Counted from the first letter of the stretch, positions 9,386 to 22,885 are shown. The stretch: DNA of 64,000 bases from Viola odorata (GCA_963691705.1 OY829545.1:11535444-11599443), one strand, 5' to 3'. The notes: generated from the letters alone by a model not told the origin. A program made the numbers and translations.

Positions 9386-10253
9386 TCAACAATACGTGAA
9401 ATGAGGAAAAAAATTAGCATAAGAAAATTAAACAAGATTTAATTAAATAGAAAGGGTAGGATTATGGCTTAGGTTTAAATCTCACTCCAATAAAAAATAA
9501 TATAGGGCTCCACTTAGAACTTAAAATAAATTTAATAAAAAAATTAAACCTTAGTTGTGAATCATGAAGGGAAAAAATATTCACTACTAAACAACATGGC
9601 TATAGTAACGTCACTTATTTTTGTTACTATTATGTTATGTTACTCTTCGTAACTAAAAAATATTTTTTGTGACGGATTCTACTAAAAATAAGTAATTTAA
9701 ATTACGATAATTTTTAATGTTTGCATAAGGTAACCAATCGTGACTAAATATGTGTTATAATTATTACCCGTTACTAATTATTGGTGCAAGATGTTTTAGC
9801 ATTTGACGCAAAAAAAGTAAGGGAGTAATTACAAATCGTAGAAAAAAAATTATTTTTTAGTGTATTTAGTAACGATGCGTGGCAAAATGAAAATATTAGA
9901 AAAACATACGTAACAACATGTCACTAAAAAATAAATAATAATATAATTAGTAACGACGTGTAAACAAATACTCGATTTAGCAACAATGTATAACTACTTT
10001 TTATATTATTTTAGCAACTATCCGTAGCCAAAACAATTGTCCAATAAATTTAGCAACGAGTTGTAACTAATTATTATTGCAAGATGTTTCAGTTGTTGAT
10101 GTCATTTGGAGGAAAACTTTTTTTATTTTCCAAAAATATTTAGCAGTATAAGAAAAGAATGTTTGTCACGTATATATGAAGCATTTATTAATATAAGAAA
10201 AGCAATATGAAGGATTAAGTTTATTATTTTAATAAAATATGGTGTAAGTAGTA
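9386..10253. other. AT-rich region with CACTA-like motifs
   Basis: No gene seen. From 9582 the text cactactaaacaacatggc, followed by repeated tagtaacg/gtaacta words through about 10080, resembles the terminus and subterminal repeats of a CACTA (En/Spm) element. I cannot find a matching right end ending TAGTG with a 3-bp duplication, so the call is tentative. Confidence 0.35.
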
Positions 10254-10489
10254 TTCCCTCCGTCCCATATTAACTGTTACTTTACTATTCGTGCACGTAT
10301 TTCGAGGAAGCCGAATGACTCACTATTTGACCCCAAAAAAATTCGTACTTTTTTTCGAACATACGTTAATCCTTAACCTACGTTCAAGAAAAAATTCGAA
10401 AGTTTTTGAGGTCAAATAGTGCGTCATCCGGCCTCCTCGAATGCGTGCATGAATAGTGGCCAGTGACAGTTAATATGGGACGGAGGGAG
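10254..10489. mobile_element. Stowaway-type MITE, complete (units 1/2)
   Basis: A 236-bp element between TA dinucleotides (10252-10253 and 10490-10491). The TIRs TTCCCTCCGTCCCATATTAA and its complement pair except at the second base. Because it spans the unit junction it may have taken part in the recombination that formed the array, though any phase of a tandem repeat would look the same. Confidence 0.92.
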
Positions 10490-10983
10490 TACTTCTTATG
10501 CATATGCAAAATTTAAAAAAAAAAGTTAAAAAAAAAAAGAAAAACGAGAAAAAGAATTAAGAAAAACAACTTGGTTTTCCTGGTTAAATTGACCGGTTCG
10601 GTTCTGAAAATCATAGAATTAATAAAAATAAAATAAAAATGAGTTAATTTGTTTTCCAGAAATTAGTTACAGAATATTCAATTTCAAGTTTTGTTCGTCA
10701 CTAATAGATAGTTTGGAGAGGACAACTGTAAAAAATCATCATAAAATAATGAAACTTTAGTAACTATTGTGGAGGAATTAAAAAAAAATATTAGGAGAAC
10801 CATGTCGTAAAACCATCAACTAAATATTGTCACATGTCGGGAAAACTAGTAATATCTAAAAGACGTAAAAAATATATGACATTAACTTTTTTAATACATG
10901 TATATACATATTTAAAAAAATTAGCGGCATCAGCTGACCCATTAAATTAGAAGTGGCTCTGTTCATATTTACACAAATAAAAC

Positions 10984-11531
10984 GGGAAAAAGACATTTTT
11001 GGCCCCTGAACTTTAATTTTTTAATTAATGTGGCCCCTGAACTTTTAAATTGTTTAATTACAACCCTGCGAATCGAACGTTTTGACAAAAATGGCCCATA
11101 CCGTGACAGAAATTTGACGTGGCAACGGTATCTTCCACGTCAGACACGCCTCACACGCCACGTCGGCTAGCCACGTCAGATTCCTGCCAACTCACGCGTC
11201 CACGTCATTGCTTTATCAGGGGCCACATTAATCATTTAATTAAAGTTTAGGGGCCACATTAATCATTTAATTAAAGTTCAGGGGCCATTTATGTCTTTTT
11301 ACCGAATAGATGTGGAGGTGTGAGGTGGCAAGTTGCTGACGTGGCTCGACGACGTGGCAAGTGACACATGGGTGACGTGGAAGATAACGTCGCCACGTCA
11401 GATTTCTGTCACGGTAGGGGCCACTTATATCAAAATGCTCGATTCGCAGGGTTGTAATTAAACAATTTAAGAGTTCAGGGGCCACATTAATTAAAAAATT
11501 AAACTTTAGGGGCCAAAAATGTCTTTTTCCC
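10984..11531. mobile_element. Mutator-like MITE, unit 2
   Basis: Copy of the element at 676-1223 with two internal 31-bp repeats. The second half of the left arm has one base change (gacaaaaatgg for gacataaatgg) at about 11087. Confidence 0.85.
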
Positions 11532-11553
11532 CAAATAAAACTAAATGTCTCTT

Positions 11554-11826
11554 TTTTTTTTAATAAGCGGAAGAAATATATTAGCCAAAGAATGGCAGAG
11601 AGAATGTACAGCAGGCCAGCTTCAGCTCCAGGATAGAGCCAAAGCTGCCCAGAAAAGCAGAAACAAACACCCCAAACTAAAGACAACGAGGAAGCAGCAA
11701 TAGAAAAACAGCAGGCCAGCTTCAGCTCCAGGATAGAGCCAAAGCTGCCCAGAAAAACAGAAACAACTACCTCAAACTAAAGAACAGGACAACGAGGAAA
11801 CACCAATAGAAAAACAGCAACGGCTC
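11554..11826 (-). mobile_element. Truncated LINE/SINE-like retroposon, unit 2
   Basis: Same insertion as at 1246-1518, with the same one-mismatch 15-bp target duplication. Confidence 0.75.
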
Positions 11827-12263
11827 AACTAAATGCCTCTTGCTTAAGAAAATGACTAGAACACTCAACGCGGTCCCCTCAACTCTTCAAAGCCTTTAAC
11901 TGGTAAAGTACTTGCACAAGTAATTTACACCAACGACCATTTACTTGGGAAGTAAAGTACTTGCACAACCTTTAACTGCTATCGTTGTGACTGTAAGTAA
12001 GCAAGCACTGCTGTTGTAGCTGTAGTGTTCAGGTTAGCTTGCAGCTTTCAGCGTCTGCAGGTCTGTTCCTTTGGTCATGTTTCTTCATGACCATTTAATT
12101 CTATATAATTCCTCTGCCGATTTAAAAAAAAAAGTAAAATTGTGGAATAACTTACTCTAACACAAGTGCTAGTGATTAGCTAGCTCGATTCATCAACTGA
12201 TCATAAGATTCTCTTTGCAATAAGACTCAAATCGAAGTCATTGTTAATAAGTCACAAGCACTT

Positions 12264-12394
12264 GTGGTGGCATTAAGTGTCCGTGCATGAATTCCCTTTG
12301 TAATTGGCTAAGTTGAATTAAAGATTGACACCACCTTTAATTCAACTTAGCCAATTACAAAGGGAATTCATGCACGGACACTTAATGCCACCAC
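12264..12394. repeat. Perfect 60-bp inverted repeat, unit 2
   Basis: Arms 12264-12323 and 12335-12394, identical to unit 1. Confidence 0.95.
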
Positions 12395-12569
12395 CTTTAT
12401 GAATTATGCATCATCTTTTACTTTGGTTGATTATATTATATAATGGATGAGTATGTTTGATTATAATATATAATGGATGCTGAGTGTGAAAAATGTGGTT
12501 AATTACCTCATCTTTCACTGGGAAAATATGCGCCGCCTCCATCCACTACTTTGCTTGTAACTTATGTGC

Positions 12570-12577
12570 TATAAATA
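12570..12577 (+). promoter_or_regulatory. TATA box of cyclotide gene, unit 2
   Basis: tataaata at the same distance (91 bp) from the ATG as in unit 1. Confidence 0.8.
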
Positions 12578-12667
12578 GGCATCGATGGAAAGGGCTAAGG
12601 CACAAACAAGTGAGAAGAAATTAGAAACGAAAAAAGAATACATAGTAACTGAGCTAATTAACTAGCA

Positions 12668-13003
12668 ATGGAAACAAAGAAGATGAATTTGGGAATGTTG
12701 GTTGGCCTTGTGCTTATTGCCAACTTTGCTCTTGCAGCCTTTGCATCCCTTGAAAAAGATGTAATCACTGCCGATGCCATTCGTGCTCTTACAAAGAGCA
12801 ACAAGCTCCCTGCCGACGCCATTAATGCGCTCGTTAAAAGGAAGACCCTTGTTTCCAAAATTGAGCTTGAGGAGGCATTCCAGCTCCAAGATGCTAACGG
12901 TGTAACTGCCTTCGGCATTCCTTGTGGTGAAAGTTGCGTCTGGATACCATGCATCAGTAGCATCATCGGCTGTAGTTGCAGAAGCAAAGTTTGCTACCGC
13001 TGA
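12668..13003 (+). CDS. Cyclotide precursor, linear type, copy 2
   Basis: Encodes the same 111 residues as copy 1, including the stop directly after the last Cys-Tyr-Arg. The promoter duplication, inverted repeat and poly(A) signal are all retained, so nothing suggests silencing by mutation. The 3' UTR differs from copy 1 by a T for a C near 13090; copies 3-6 have the T. Confidence 0.95.
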   Translation: METKKMNLGMLVGLVLIANFALAAFASLEKDVITADAIRALTKSNKLPADAINALVKRKTLVSKIELEEAFQLQDANGVTAFGIPCGESCVWIPCISSIIGCSCRSKVCYR

Positions 13004-13158
13004 ATCTACTCATCATCAGTGCAAGGAACAAAAGGTTAATGTCTGTCGTCGCCAGTTATGTCTTTACTTATGTGTGTGGTTGTCGTTGTTCCAATTAAGG
13101 AAGCTACATGTGCTTGTAACATATCAATATAGTAGTATAATATATACTACTAAAAATA

Positions 13159-13164
13159 AATAAA
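13159..13164 (+). terminator. Poly(A) signal of cyclotide gene, unit 2
   Basis: AATAAA, 155 bp after the stop codon. Confidence 0.65.
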
Positions 13165-13954
13165 GCAAGCATGTTTCCGTGTATGTTTTCTTTTGTTGTT
13201 AATAATGTTAACGCATGTTTGCAAGAATCAAGCTTTGTTCAACCTCTTTCTCATCTATCGTCTTATTAATTTAACGTGACGGTTGAAAAAGCAATAGAGG
13301 AGATGGATACCCGCACTGGTTGAGTTTGGTACAAAGGGTAAATGTCACAGCCAATAAATAAAATTGAGCAAGTTATGTGACATATTCACCTATAAAGAGG
13401 CCTATACTTATCAGTTGAACTACAACTTTCACTTTACTAATATTTTTTTAAAACATTGAAATTATATTTTTACTCATTATAAAAAAAAATCTAACGATGA
13501 GAGAAACAGCAAGAAAAAAAGATAAACAAATAGATTCTTAACTATAATAGTTTTTTTAGGATTATTTTAGTTGGAGACCAAGTCTATCTCCTAAATAATT
13601 ATATTACAATAAAAGGAAGACTCTTTATAATGATCAATATGATTATTTTAGAAGCATTAAGTTTACAGTAAAACTTGAAGGCTGTTTTAAATCCCGAAAC
13701 CATAACAAAGCTTGAAAAAAAATAGAAACACAATGATGTGGGAAAATATTAAATTCACTATTTTATCTTTAATAAATAAATTAATTTAATCTAATTTAAA
13801 ACATAATTCCAATAATAACAACAAGATGGGAAATTAAAAAATAAAAAAGCTAATTTGTCTTGTTATTCTTGAAATTAAACAAGTTTTAATTGAATCAAAT
13901 GAGTTAATTAATTGAAGTGGGTTTTCTATTTGGGTTAGGCTCAAGTAAATTTAG

Positions 13955-15337
13955 TTTTTTTTTAAATACGCTGATAGATTTATTTAAAGGTCATGAAGAA
14001 CATGACAAGAACAGAAAGAAGCAGCTGCAACAACCACTGTTCAAGAGTACAGCACAAGGCAACAAGAAGGAAAAGCCAACGCAATTACACAGTAATGAAA
14101 GCAGACCTCTATCCCTCATGGACTCTCACCCGACTCCACACTCCCAGCCAAGTCGAAGAGATTAACATTTGCGTAGGAGCATAAGGGAAGCTCGAATCTC
14201 CACTCTTGATCCACCGGTGCCAACTTCCAAAAACATCACGCACTAACTTGAAAGAGTAGGGATTTACATGATTAAATACCTTATCATTTCTCTGGATCCA
14301 AAGGTGACACAATACCACATCTGCCACATCGTGTTACCCTGTTTACTCCTCCAATCAACCAGACCGTCCCAGCTCCTCCACAAATCTAGGAGAGTCCTCG
14401 GACGACACCAAGCGATGCTAGCCCAACACGCAATAACGCCCCAGATCTGATCCGTGACAGGGCAATGCAGGAACAAGTGGTCAGTACTCTCACAAGTGAG
14501 AAGGCATTGGGGGCAGGAGCTCTCTTCATCTGAGATAATGTGTCGTTGCCAAAGGAAGGCTCTGGTTGCAATCCGACCCTGAAGAGCAAGCCACATGAAG
14601 GCTTCAACGTGATGAGGGACTAACCGTTTCCAGCAAGAGTTGAGGATATCGTTGGTGTGGCTGCTGAACTGAGCAGCAACAATGGACTCCGTAAGCGAAC
14701 GTACAGAGAAAAGTTTAGAAGGTTCCAGCATCCACGCGAAAGAATCAGCCTCTTCACTTTTCCGCGGTGCTGGCAGCATGGCCACCATCTCATTCACTTC
14801 GTCAGCTTCCCAGTCAAATAAGCCCCTACGCCAACGCCACTTCCAAACCCAAATATCATCCCGCCACTCCCCGAACTCTATGATTCGACCCTCTTTGGCG
14901 CCCGTCAGGTTGAATAGACGAGGGAATCGAATGGCAAGAGGGACCCGCAAGGCCCAAGTGTCCCACCAAAACAGAAACGATTTCCCACAGCCTAAGGAAA
15001 GCCGTACATGGTCCACCCAACTGTGAAACCGATCACCCCCTCTCCCCTAGGTAGCCAGAATATCCTGCCAAATTGGCAAAGGAACCCCATGATCTTGCAT
15101 CCACAAACGACCCACACTCGAACAATTGTATTGGAAGTTTTAATAAGCGTTAACCGGCCACCCAAGGATAGCAGAGATCCCTTCCAGGTAGACAATTTTC
15201 TTCTCATCTTCCCAACTGAGCCCATCTAGTTTGATATCCTTCTCGGATTCATACCAACCGAAGAACCCAAATAAGTAAAAGGCAGCGTTTCATACCTGCA
15301 ACCCGCTCTACGCGCTATATTCTCATCGAATGACCTA
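13955..15337 (-). pseudogene. LINE remnant 3' part, unit 2
   Basis: Copy of the remnant at 3647-5029, with the same in-frame TAG before MGSVGK and the same frame changes. The zf-RVT frame is open at 14264-15016. Confidence 0.88.
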
Positions 15338-16237
15338 TGTGGCGCCCCAAAAATTTTTAAAAAATTCGCGAGTGTACGACGAATCTGAGACCTTACGATA
15401 CTCGGCGTAAAAGGACGCCTTCCAACATGCAATGAAGTCGCCACCCTAATTTTGTCTCTAGGTTTAGGGAACCTAATCGTCATGGCATAAAAAATAAAAT
15501 AAATAAAACTAAAGGCACAAAAAAGGGGTCTAAACCCAAGACGAAGGTTCGGGGTCGTATTATGGACTCGGGAAGGTGTTAGGCACCCGAGTCACATCCG
15601 AAAATGGTTACCGGTTGATAGGAGAGGTGTTTAAAAGATGTTTGATAAAAATGCGTTTTTAAAAGGGGGCCCTCAGAGGAATCGTCACTTTAGTCTTTTC
15701 CATGATCGGGACCGTTTAGGAATAATTAATCGTTGGACGGGGTTACCGTTTTAAAAATCTTTTCGGACGGGGTTACCGTTTTCAAGACCGATTGATTATT
15801 CCTGACCGTAGCGTGATGGGACTGAATTTTCCGTAAGACTGAATGAACGCCCTCTTTTCATCATCGGGCCATGCATGATTAAATTAATTATTAAGTGATT
15901 CTATCATGGATTGCTAACAGAGTACAAATTTAAATGAGAGATATTTTGAAATGATAAACCGATGTGGGATCGAAGCCACCAGATACATGCAATCAATATA
16001 AGCGGAATTTAAAATCAAACGAACATGACATTTTAAGCAAGTCTTTTAAACAAGTTGTTCATGTGGGTTGATTTTAATTTTAGCAATTCTATATATCATG
16101 CCTGCAATTAATATTTATGAAAAAATGTTGAATAAATAAAAGGGGAAGAAAGGCGTACTTTCGAGCGAAGCTTGAATTTTAAACCTACAAAATGACAGTG
16201 TTAGTGCTAGCTCAAAAAATAAATAAGCAGTTTATGA

Positions 16238-17014
16238 ATGCAAGAATTTAAATAAATAGCGAAAAATTAAACAATGATTTGACGAGTACGACAAAAAATG
16301 GTGATTTGACACATACGAAAATTTAAATGATGATTTGATAAGTGCAGAAAAATTTAAATGATGATAGTGCATGCGAGAAATTTATATGATGACAGTTGAT
16401 AAGTGCGAGAAATTTAAATGATGATTTGATACGTACGAAAATTTAAATGATGATTTGATGCATGCGAGAAATTAAATGATGATTTGATGAGTGCGAGAAA
16501 ATTAAATGATGACGGTTGATGCATACGAGAATTTAAATGCTGATTTGACGAGTGCGAGAATTTTAAATGATGACTTGATGCATGCGAAAAAATTAAATGA
16601 TGACAGTTGATGCATATGAGAATTTAAATGATGATTTGGCGAAAAATTAAAGATTTGATACGTGCAGAAAAATTAAGGATTTGCAGAAAATTGAACATGT
16701 GATATTTGCAGAAAAAATAAACAATTGATGATTTGCAGAAGATTAAACAATTGATGATTTGCAGAAAATTAAAGCAGTTGACGATTTGCAGAAAATTAAA
16801 CAGTTGATGATTTGCAGAAATTTAAACAGTTGATGATTTGCAGAAATTTAAAGCAGTTGATGATTTGCGAAAATTTAAACAGTTGATGATTTGCTGAAAT
16901 TTAAACAGTTGATGATTTGCGGAAATTTAAATGACTGAATTTAAATTGCGGAAAGTAAATTGCGAAAAATTAAAGTGCGGAGAATTTAAACAGTTGATAG
17001 GTACAGAATTTTAA
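16238..17014. repeat. AT-rich minisatellite, unit 2
   Basis: Same array as at 5930-6706 with single-base variants: caattgatg for cacttgatg near 16724, and gcgaaaat for gcagaaat near 16869. Confidence 0.85.
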
Positions 17015-18342
17015 AGCAATATTACGAAAAAACGTGATCCGAGGTCTTGGAAAAAATGAAAATGGGCTGGGCCCAATTTGAAAAATAAAGGAAATGGGCC
17101 AGGAATAGTTCCTAGCCCAAAAATCACATTTTTAATGGTGATCGGCTCCTTCCCGCGTGAACAAGCCCAAGGGGGGCACTGTGCATCATCTTCCTCAGAC
17201 GTCGTCCGCGCCACTGCCGGTGACGTGGATCTCCGACCAGGCGGCCAAATTGCCTAGTTTTGAGCTCCGAGGAAAGCTCTCTTCCCCAACAAGATTATCG
17301 TGCAAAAATCAAGATTTAATATACGTCCGAACACAGTTTAATTTTGAGAAAACGTCAAAAACCGATAATTAACAAAAAAACCTAAAATTCGCTCTTCTTA
17401 ACCAACAAATCAACGAATAAAAAGCATGGAAATTATCTATAGCATGTATATGAATTAATGGTATGAAAATAAGCAATTTATTTGATCGAAATAACAATCT
17501 AAAAATTAAAGAAAGAAAGCGCAGAGAAAAGCAAGAAAAACGCTTACCAAAAAAGCTTAAACTTGTGGCAGCCGATGCTCTACATGAGCTATCGGTCTAG
17601 AGGGAGAAGGAGCAGAGTTGCTCTTGGTTGAATTTGTGAGGAAAATGGAGAGGGGCAGTGGGCTTTTTATAAGCCAAGATCGCGTGAGGAGGGAGACGCG
17701 GCGCTGCGCGTGGAGGAGGGAGAGCGTGCGCTGGCAGGGCTAGGGTTGTTGTGCTGGCGGGGCTAGGTGATACGTTCCTGGATATTTGTGGGAATGTTTA
17801 ACTGTGATCTAGCTCAAGGAATCCTCAAGAACAATAAATAAATAACCAATCGACAACAATTAGACCCCTAACCCAACCTGTGGTTAGACCCCTAATTCGA
17901 TACTCGATTAGGATCTCGACTCAAGACTTCTAGATCCCTAAACCAACCTGTGTTTAGACCCCTAGAACGAAGTAGACGATAGGGAAGAGTTGTTTTACTT
18001 AATCGAAACTGAACTCCAATCAGTTAAGCTTAAGAGTTCTTAAACTAGAACCAAAGTTTGAGAAATCCTCTCAAATGTGTTTATACGCAATGTTTATCAA
18101 ATTCAAGTTATCTTACAATGAAGCTCTAAATGAGCTTATAAAGAGTTACAAATACTGTAGCTTAGTCCCACACGTGTCCAGCTAAAAGAAATATACAACA
18201 AGGTCCATAAACTAAAATAAAAACATATAAGTTACTGTAGCTATAGTAACTTACTGTAGCACCTAGCGGCATGCCGCTCCAGGGGTTCAGGGCTGGCGGC
18301 ATGTCGCTTCCTTCGGCAATGCAATTGCTGAAAATTGCATAA

Positions 18343-18406
18343 TTTTTTTGGAAGATGCTACAGTAACATTGTAGCTACAGTGTTACTGTAGCATCTTCCA
18401 AAAAAA
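18343..18406. repeat. 64-bp near-perfect palindrome, unit 2
   Basis: Identical to 8035-8098. Confidence 0.9.
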
Positions 18407-18418
18407 TGCCTCAAATTT

Positions 18419-18709
18419 TCACAATTTGAGCGTAACGACGTTGACCAACTTATCCTCTGCTTTGTTCATGTCCTTCAAGAGTGATTCTCCAATTGCTAAC
18501 TCCTTTCCGAGCTCCATTTGAATGAGCAAAGTTAATGCACCTTGCAACTTCTTACTCCTAGCTCGTGTCAAAGGTCCTTGAGGAATTGGTAGTGCATCCT
18601 TGGATCCTTGGGTCGCATCACTAGGGCTGCCAGTGATGATGGTTAACGGGACAGGAAGCGACGGGAGCAAGCAGCTCGGTGGCTTGCTCCGCTGCTGCGT
18701 CGCTTCCAC
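18419..18709 (-). pseudogene. Retrotransposon-derived ORF fragment, unit 2
   Basis: Same 96-residue frame with the TRARSKK motif, unchanged. Confidence 0.4.
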
Positions 18710-19470
18710 TATTTACATGCATCATGCACGTAAATATGGAGTCGTTGATCTTGTTGACTTTCCTTGGTCAACCAGATCAACGGTGGTGATTAAATGGGCC
18801 ATTTAATTTATTTAAATGGCCTCGAGCCGTTTTTGTGAGTAAACGTTTCGAATTTTAATGCCAAAAGTGTCAGCGCGTAGAGAAAAATAAGACGAGTTTA
18901 ATAGTCTACAGCGAATGAAGAATTTTTTCCGTTTAACGTGTTTATTTTCTCGTTTGGAAACAGGAAATGTTTGGACGAAAAATAAATGACGTTATGACGA
19001 AAACTACGCGAAACGAAGTTGGTCGGCGTGGATAAAAAAAAGAGTAGGTAATAGTTTATGGAAAACATAAAGCGTTCGAGCTATTGTCTGAGTGAACTTA
19101 CCCGGGTCCAATAAAAGCTTGAACAAAAATAATAAAAAAAAATAAAAATCCTAAAAAATGTTATAAAATACTAAAAATCCTAAATTTTATGCGATGACGT
19201 AAAACGAAAAAATAACTAGCAAATGACTAACGGATAATTAAAAATGTGATTTTTAAAGCTGAAAATATTAATAATAATAATAATGAAAATACGTGACGAA
19301 CAATTAAAAATGCGATTTCGAACGCTGACGATGACAATGACGATGATAAAATGCGATGAGAATTTAAAAATACTAACGACAGTAAATTAATTAAAAATGA
19401 CAGTAAGTTGAGTGAAATAACGGAAATGATAAATTTAATTAAAAACGGCGTCAAAATTCAGATATCAACA

Positions 19471-19693
19471 GCCTATAAATGTTAACCCCAACCAGAGTGC
19501 TCTTATGATAATTAACCTTCAGGCCGGAGAAGGCATCAAACCAGCAAAGGATCCCTTTAACATTTTGCACCTCTTCCTCATCATTTCGAGTAAATATTAG
19601 CGTGTCATCTGCAAACTGGAGGTGCGTAACATTCCACCCTCCCACTTCATCTCCTATCCCGCGCAGAAGCCCACAGTCATGGGCCCGATAATA
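19471..19693 (-). pseudogene. LINE remnant 5' part, unit 2
   Basis: Carries the FADD reverse transcriptase motif; same as 9163-9385. Confidence 0.88.
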
Positions 19694-20561
19694 TCAACAA
19701 TACGTGAAATGAGGAAAAAAATTAGCATAAGAAAATTAAACAAGATTTAATTAAATAGAAAGGGTAGGATTATGGCTTAGGTTTAAATCTCACTCCAATA
19801 AAAAATAATATAGGGCTCCACTTAGAACTTAAAATAAATTTAATAAAAAAATTAAACCTTAGTTGTGAATCATGAAGGGAAAAAATATTCACTACTAAAC
19901 AACATGGCTATAGTAACGTCACTTATTTTTGTTACTATTATGTTATGTTACTCTTCGTAACTAAAAAATATTTTTTGTGACGGATTCTACTAAAAATAAG
20001 TAATTTAAATTACGATAATTTTTAATGTTTGCATAAGGTAACCAATCGTGACTAAATATGTGTTATAATTATTACCCGTTACTAATTATTGGTGCAAGAT
20101 GTTTTAGCATTTGACGCAAAAAAAGTAAGGGAGTAATTACAAATCGTAGAAAAAAAATTATTTTTTAGTGTATTTAGTAACGATGCGTGGCAAAATGAAA
20201 ATATTAGAAAAACATACGTAACAACATGTCACTAAAAAATAAATAATAATATAATTAGTAACGACGTGTAAACAAATACTCGATTTAGCAACAATGTATA
20301 ACTACTTTTTATATTATTTTAGCAACTATCCGTAGCCAAAACAATTGTCCAATAAATTTAGCAACGAGTTGTAACTAATTATTATTGCAAGATGTTTCAG
20401 TTGTTGATGTCATTTGGAGGAAAACTTTTTTTATTTTCCAAAAATATTTAGCAGTATAAGAAAAGAATGTTTGTCACGTATATATGAAGCATTTATTAAT
20501 ATAAGAAAAGCAATATGAAGGATTAAGTTTATTATTTTAATAAAATATGGTGTAAGTAGTA
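19694..20561. other. AT-rich region with CACTA-like motifs, unit 2
   Basis: Copy of 9386-10253. No gene seen. Confidence 0.35.
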
Positions 20562-20797
20562 TTCCCTCCGTCCCATATTAACTGTTACTTTACTGTTCGT
20601 GCACGTATTTCGAGGAAGCCGAATGACTCACTATTTGACCCCAAAAAAATTCGTACTTTTTTTCGAACATACGTTAATCCTTAACCTACGTTCAAGAAAA
20701 AATTCGAAAGTTTTTGAGGTCAAATAGTGCGTCATCCGGCCTCCTCGAATGCGTGCATGAATAGTGGCCAGTGACAGTTAATATGGGACGGAGGGAG
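20562..20797. mobile_element. Stowaway-type MITE, complete (units 2/3)
   Basis: 236 bp between TA dinucleotides. It has G at about 20595 where the units 1/2 junction copy has A. Confidence 0.92.
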
Positions 20798-21291
20798 TAC
20801 TTCTTATGCATATGCAAAATTTAAAAAAAAAAGTTAAAAAAAAAAAGAAAAACGAGAAAAAGAATTAAGAAAAACAACTTGGTTTTCCTGGTTAAATTGA
20901 CCGGTTCGGTTCTGAAAATCATAGAATTAATAAAAATAAAATAAAAATGAGTTAATTTGTTTTCCAGAAATTAGTTACAGAATATTCAATTTCAAGTTTT
21001 GTTCGTCACTAATAGATAGTTTGGAGAGGACAACTATAAAAAATCATCATAAAATAATGAAACTTTAGTAACTATTGTGGAGGAATTAAAAAAAAATATT
21101 AGGAGAACCATGTCGTAAAACCATCAACTAAATATTGTCACATGTCGGGAAAACTAGTAATATCTAAAAGACGTAAAAAAAATATGACATTAACTTTTTT
21201 AATACATGTATATACATATTTAAAAAAATTAGCGGCATCAGCTGACCCATTAAATTAGAAGTGGCTCTGTCCATATTTACACAAATAAAAC

Positions 21292-21839
21292 GGGAAAAAG
21301 ACATTTTTGGACCCTGAACTTTAATTTTTTAATTAATGTGGCCCCTGAACTTTTAAATTGTTTAATTACAACCCTGCGAATCGAACGTTTTGACATAAAT
21401 GGCCCATACCGTGACAGAAATTTGACGTGGCAACGGTATCTTCCACGTCAGACACGCCTCACACGCCACGTCGGCTAGCCACGTCAGATTCCTGCCAACT
21501 CACGCGTCCACGTCATTGCTTTATCAGGGGCCACATTAATCATTTAATTAAAGTTCAGGGGCCACATTAATCATTTAATTAAAGTTCAGGGGCCATTTAT
21601 GTCTTTTTACCGAATAGATGTGGAGGTGTGAGGTGGCAAGTTGCTGACGTGGCTCGACGACGTGGCAAGTGACACATGGGTGACGTGGAAGATAACGTCG
21701 CCACGTCAGATTTCTGTCACGGTAGGGGCCACTTATATCAAAATGCTCGATTCGCAGGGTTGTAATTAAACAATTTAAGAGTTCAGGGGCCACATTAATT
21801 AAAAAATTAAACTTTAGGGGCCAAAAATGTCTTTTTCCC
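21292..21839. mobile_element. Mutator-like MITE, unit 3
   Basis: 548 bp with two internal 31-bp repeats. One base in the left arm differs (ttggaccc for ttggcccc) near 21311. Confidence 0.85.
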
Positions 21840-21861
21840 CAAATAAAACTAAATGTCTCTT

Positions 21862-22134
21862 TTTTTTTTAATAAGCGGAAGAAATATATTAGCCAAAGAA
21901 TGGCAGAGAGAATGTACAGCAGGCCAGCTTCAGCTCCAGGATAGAGCCAAAGCTGCCCAGAAAAGCAGAAACAAACACCCCAAACTAAAGACAACGAGGA
22001 AGCAGCAATAGAAAAACAGCAGGCCAGCTTCAGCTCCAGGATAGAGCCAAAGCTGCCCAGAAAAACAGAAACAACTACCTCAAACTAAAGAACAGGACAA
22101 CGAGGAAACACCAATAGAAAAACGGCAACGGCTC
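21862..22134 (-). mobile_element. Truncated LINE/SINE-like retroposon, unit 3
   Basis: Same insertion as in unit 1, with a single change (aacggcaacgg) near 22123. Confidence 0.75.
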
Positions 22135-22571
22135 AACTAAATGCCTCTTGCTTAAGAAAATGACTAGAACACTCAACGCGGTCCCCTCAACTCTTCAAAG
22201 CCTTTAACTGGTAAAGTACTTGCACAAGTAATTTACACCAACGACCATTTACTTGGGAAGTAAAGTACTTGCACAACCTTTAACTGCTATCGTTGTGACT
22301 GTAAGTAAGCAAGCACTGCTGTTGTAGCTGTAGTGTTCAGGTTAGCTTGCAGCTTTCAGCGTCTGCAGGTCTGTTCCTTTGGTCATGTTTCTTCATGACC
22401 ATTTAATTCTATATAATTCCTCTGCCGATTTAAAAAAAAAAGTAAAATTGTGGAATAACTTACTCTAACACAAGTGCTAGTGATTAGCTAGCTCGATTCA
22501 TCAACTGATCATAAGATTCTCTTTGCAATAAGACTCAAATCGAAGTCATTGTTAATAAGTCACAAGCACTT

Positions 22572-22702
22572 GTGGTGGCATTAAGTGTCCGTGCATGAAT
22601 TCCCTTTGTAATTGGCTAAGTTGAATTAAAGATTGACACCACCTTTAATTCAACTTAGCCAATTACAAAGGGAATTCATGCACGGACACTTAATGCCACC
22701 AC
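22572..22702. repeat. Perfect 60-bp inverted repeat, unit 3
   Basis: Arms 22572-22631 and 22643-22702, identical to unit 1. Confidence 0.95.
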
Positions 22703-22877
22703 CTTTATGAATTATGCATCATCTTTTACTTTGGTTGATTATATTATATAATGGATGAGTATGTTTGATTATAATATATAATGGATGCTGAGTGTGAAAA
22801 ATGTGGTTAATTACCTCATCTTTCACTGGGAAAATATGCGCCGCCTCCATCCACTACTTTGCTTGTAACTTATGTGC

Positions 22878-22885
22878 TATAAATA
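22878..22885 (+). promoter_or_regulatory. TATA box of cyclotide gene, unit 3
   Basis: tataaata, 91 bp before the ATG. Confidence 0.8.

Larger units (their letters stand above)
1..10308. repeat. Tandem array unit 1 (10,308 bp)
   Basis: First of six head-to-tail copies. The bases at position 1 recur at 10309, 20617, 30923, 46135 and 56441, and every feature recurs at the same offset. Units 1 and 2 share some variants that units 3-6 lack, for example a stop-creating base near 7292. The phase is arbitrary, because the junction lies inside a Stowaway MITE. Confidence 0.98.
15338..19470 (-). mobile_element. Giant solo LTR, unit 2
   Basis: 4,133 bp, left flank accta, right flank gccta. A short frame at 15226-15483 crosses the LINE/LTR junction and is chimeric, not a gene. 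Confidence 0.7.
10309..20616. repeat. Tandem array unit 2 (10,308 bp)
   Basis: Same length as unit 1 and differs from it by scattered single bases, for example in the minisatellite near 16724 and 16869. Confidence 0.98.

Noticed and set aside
9582..10090. A complete CACTA transposon
   Set aside because: The left end is suggestive, but no right terminus with a matching 3-bp duplication and no transposase is visible.
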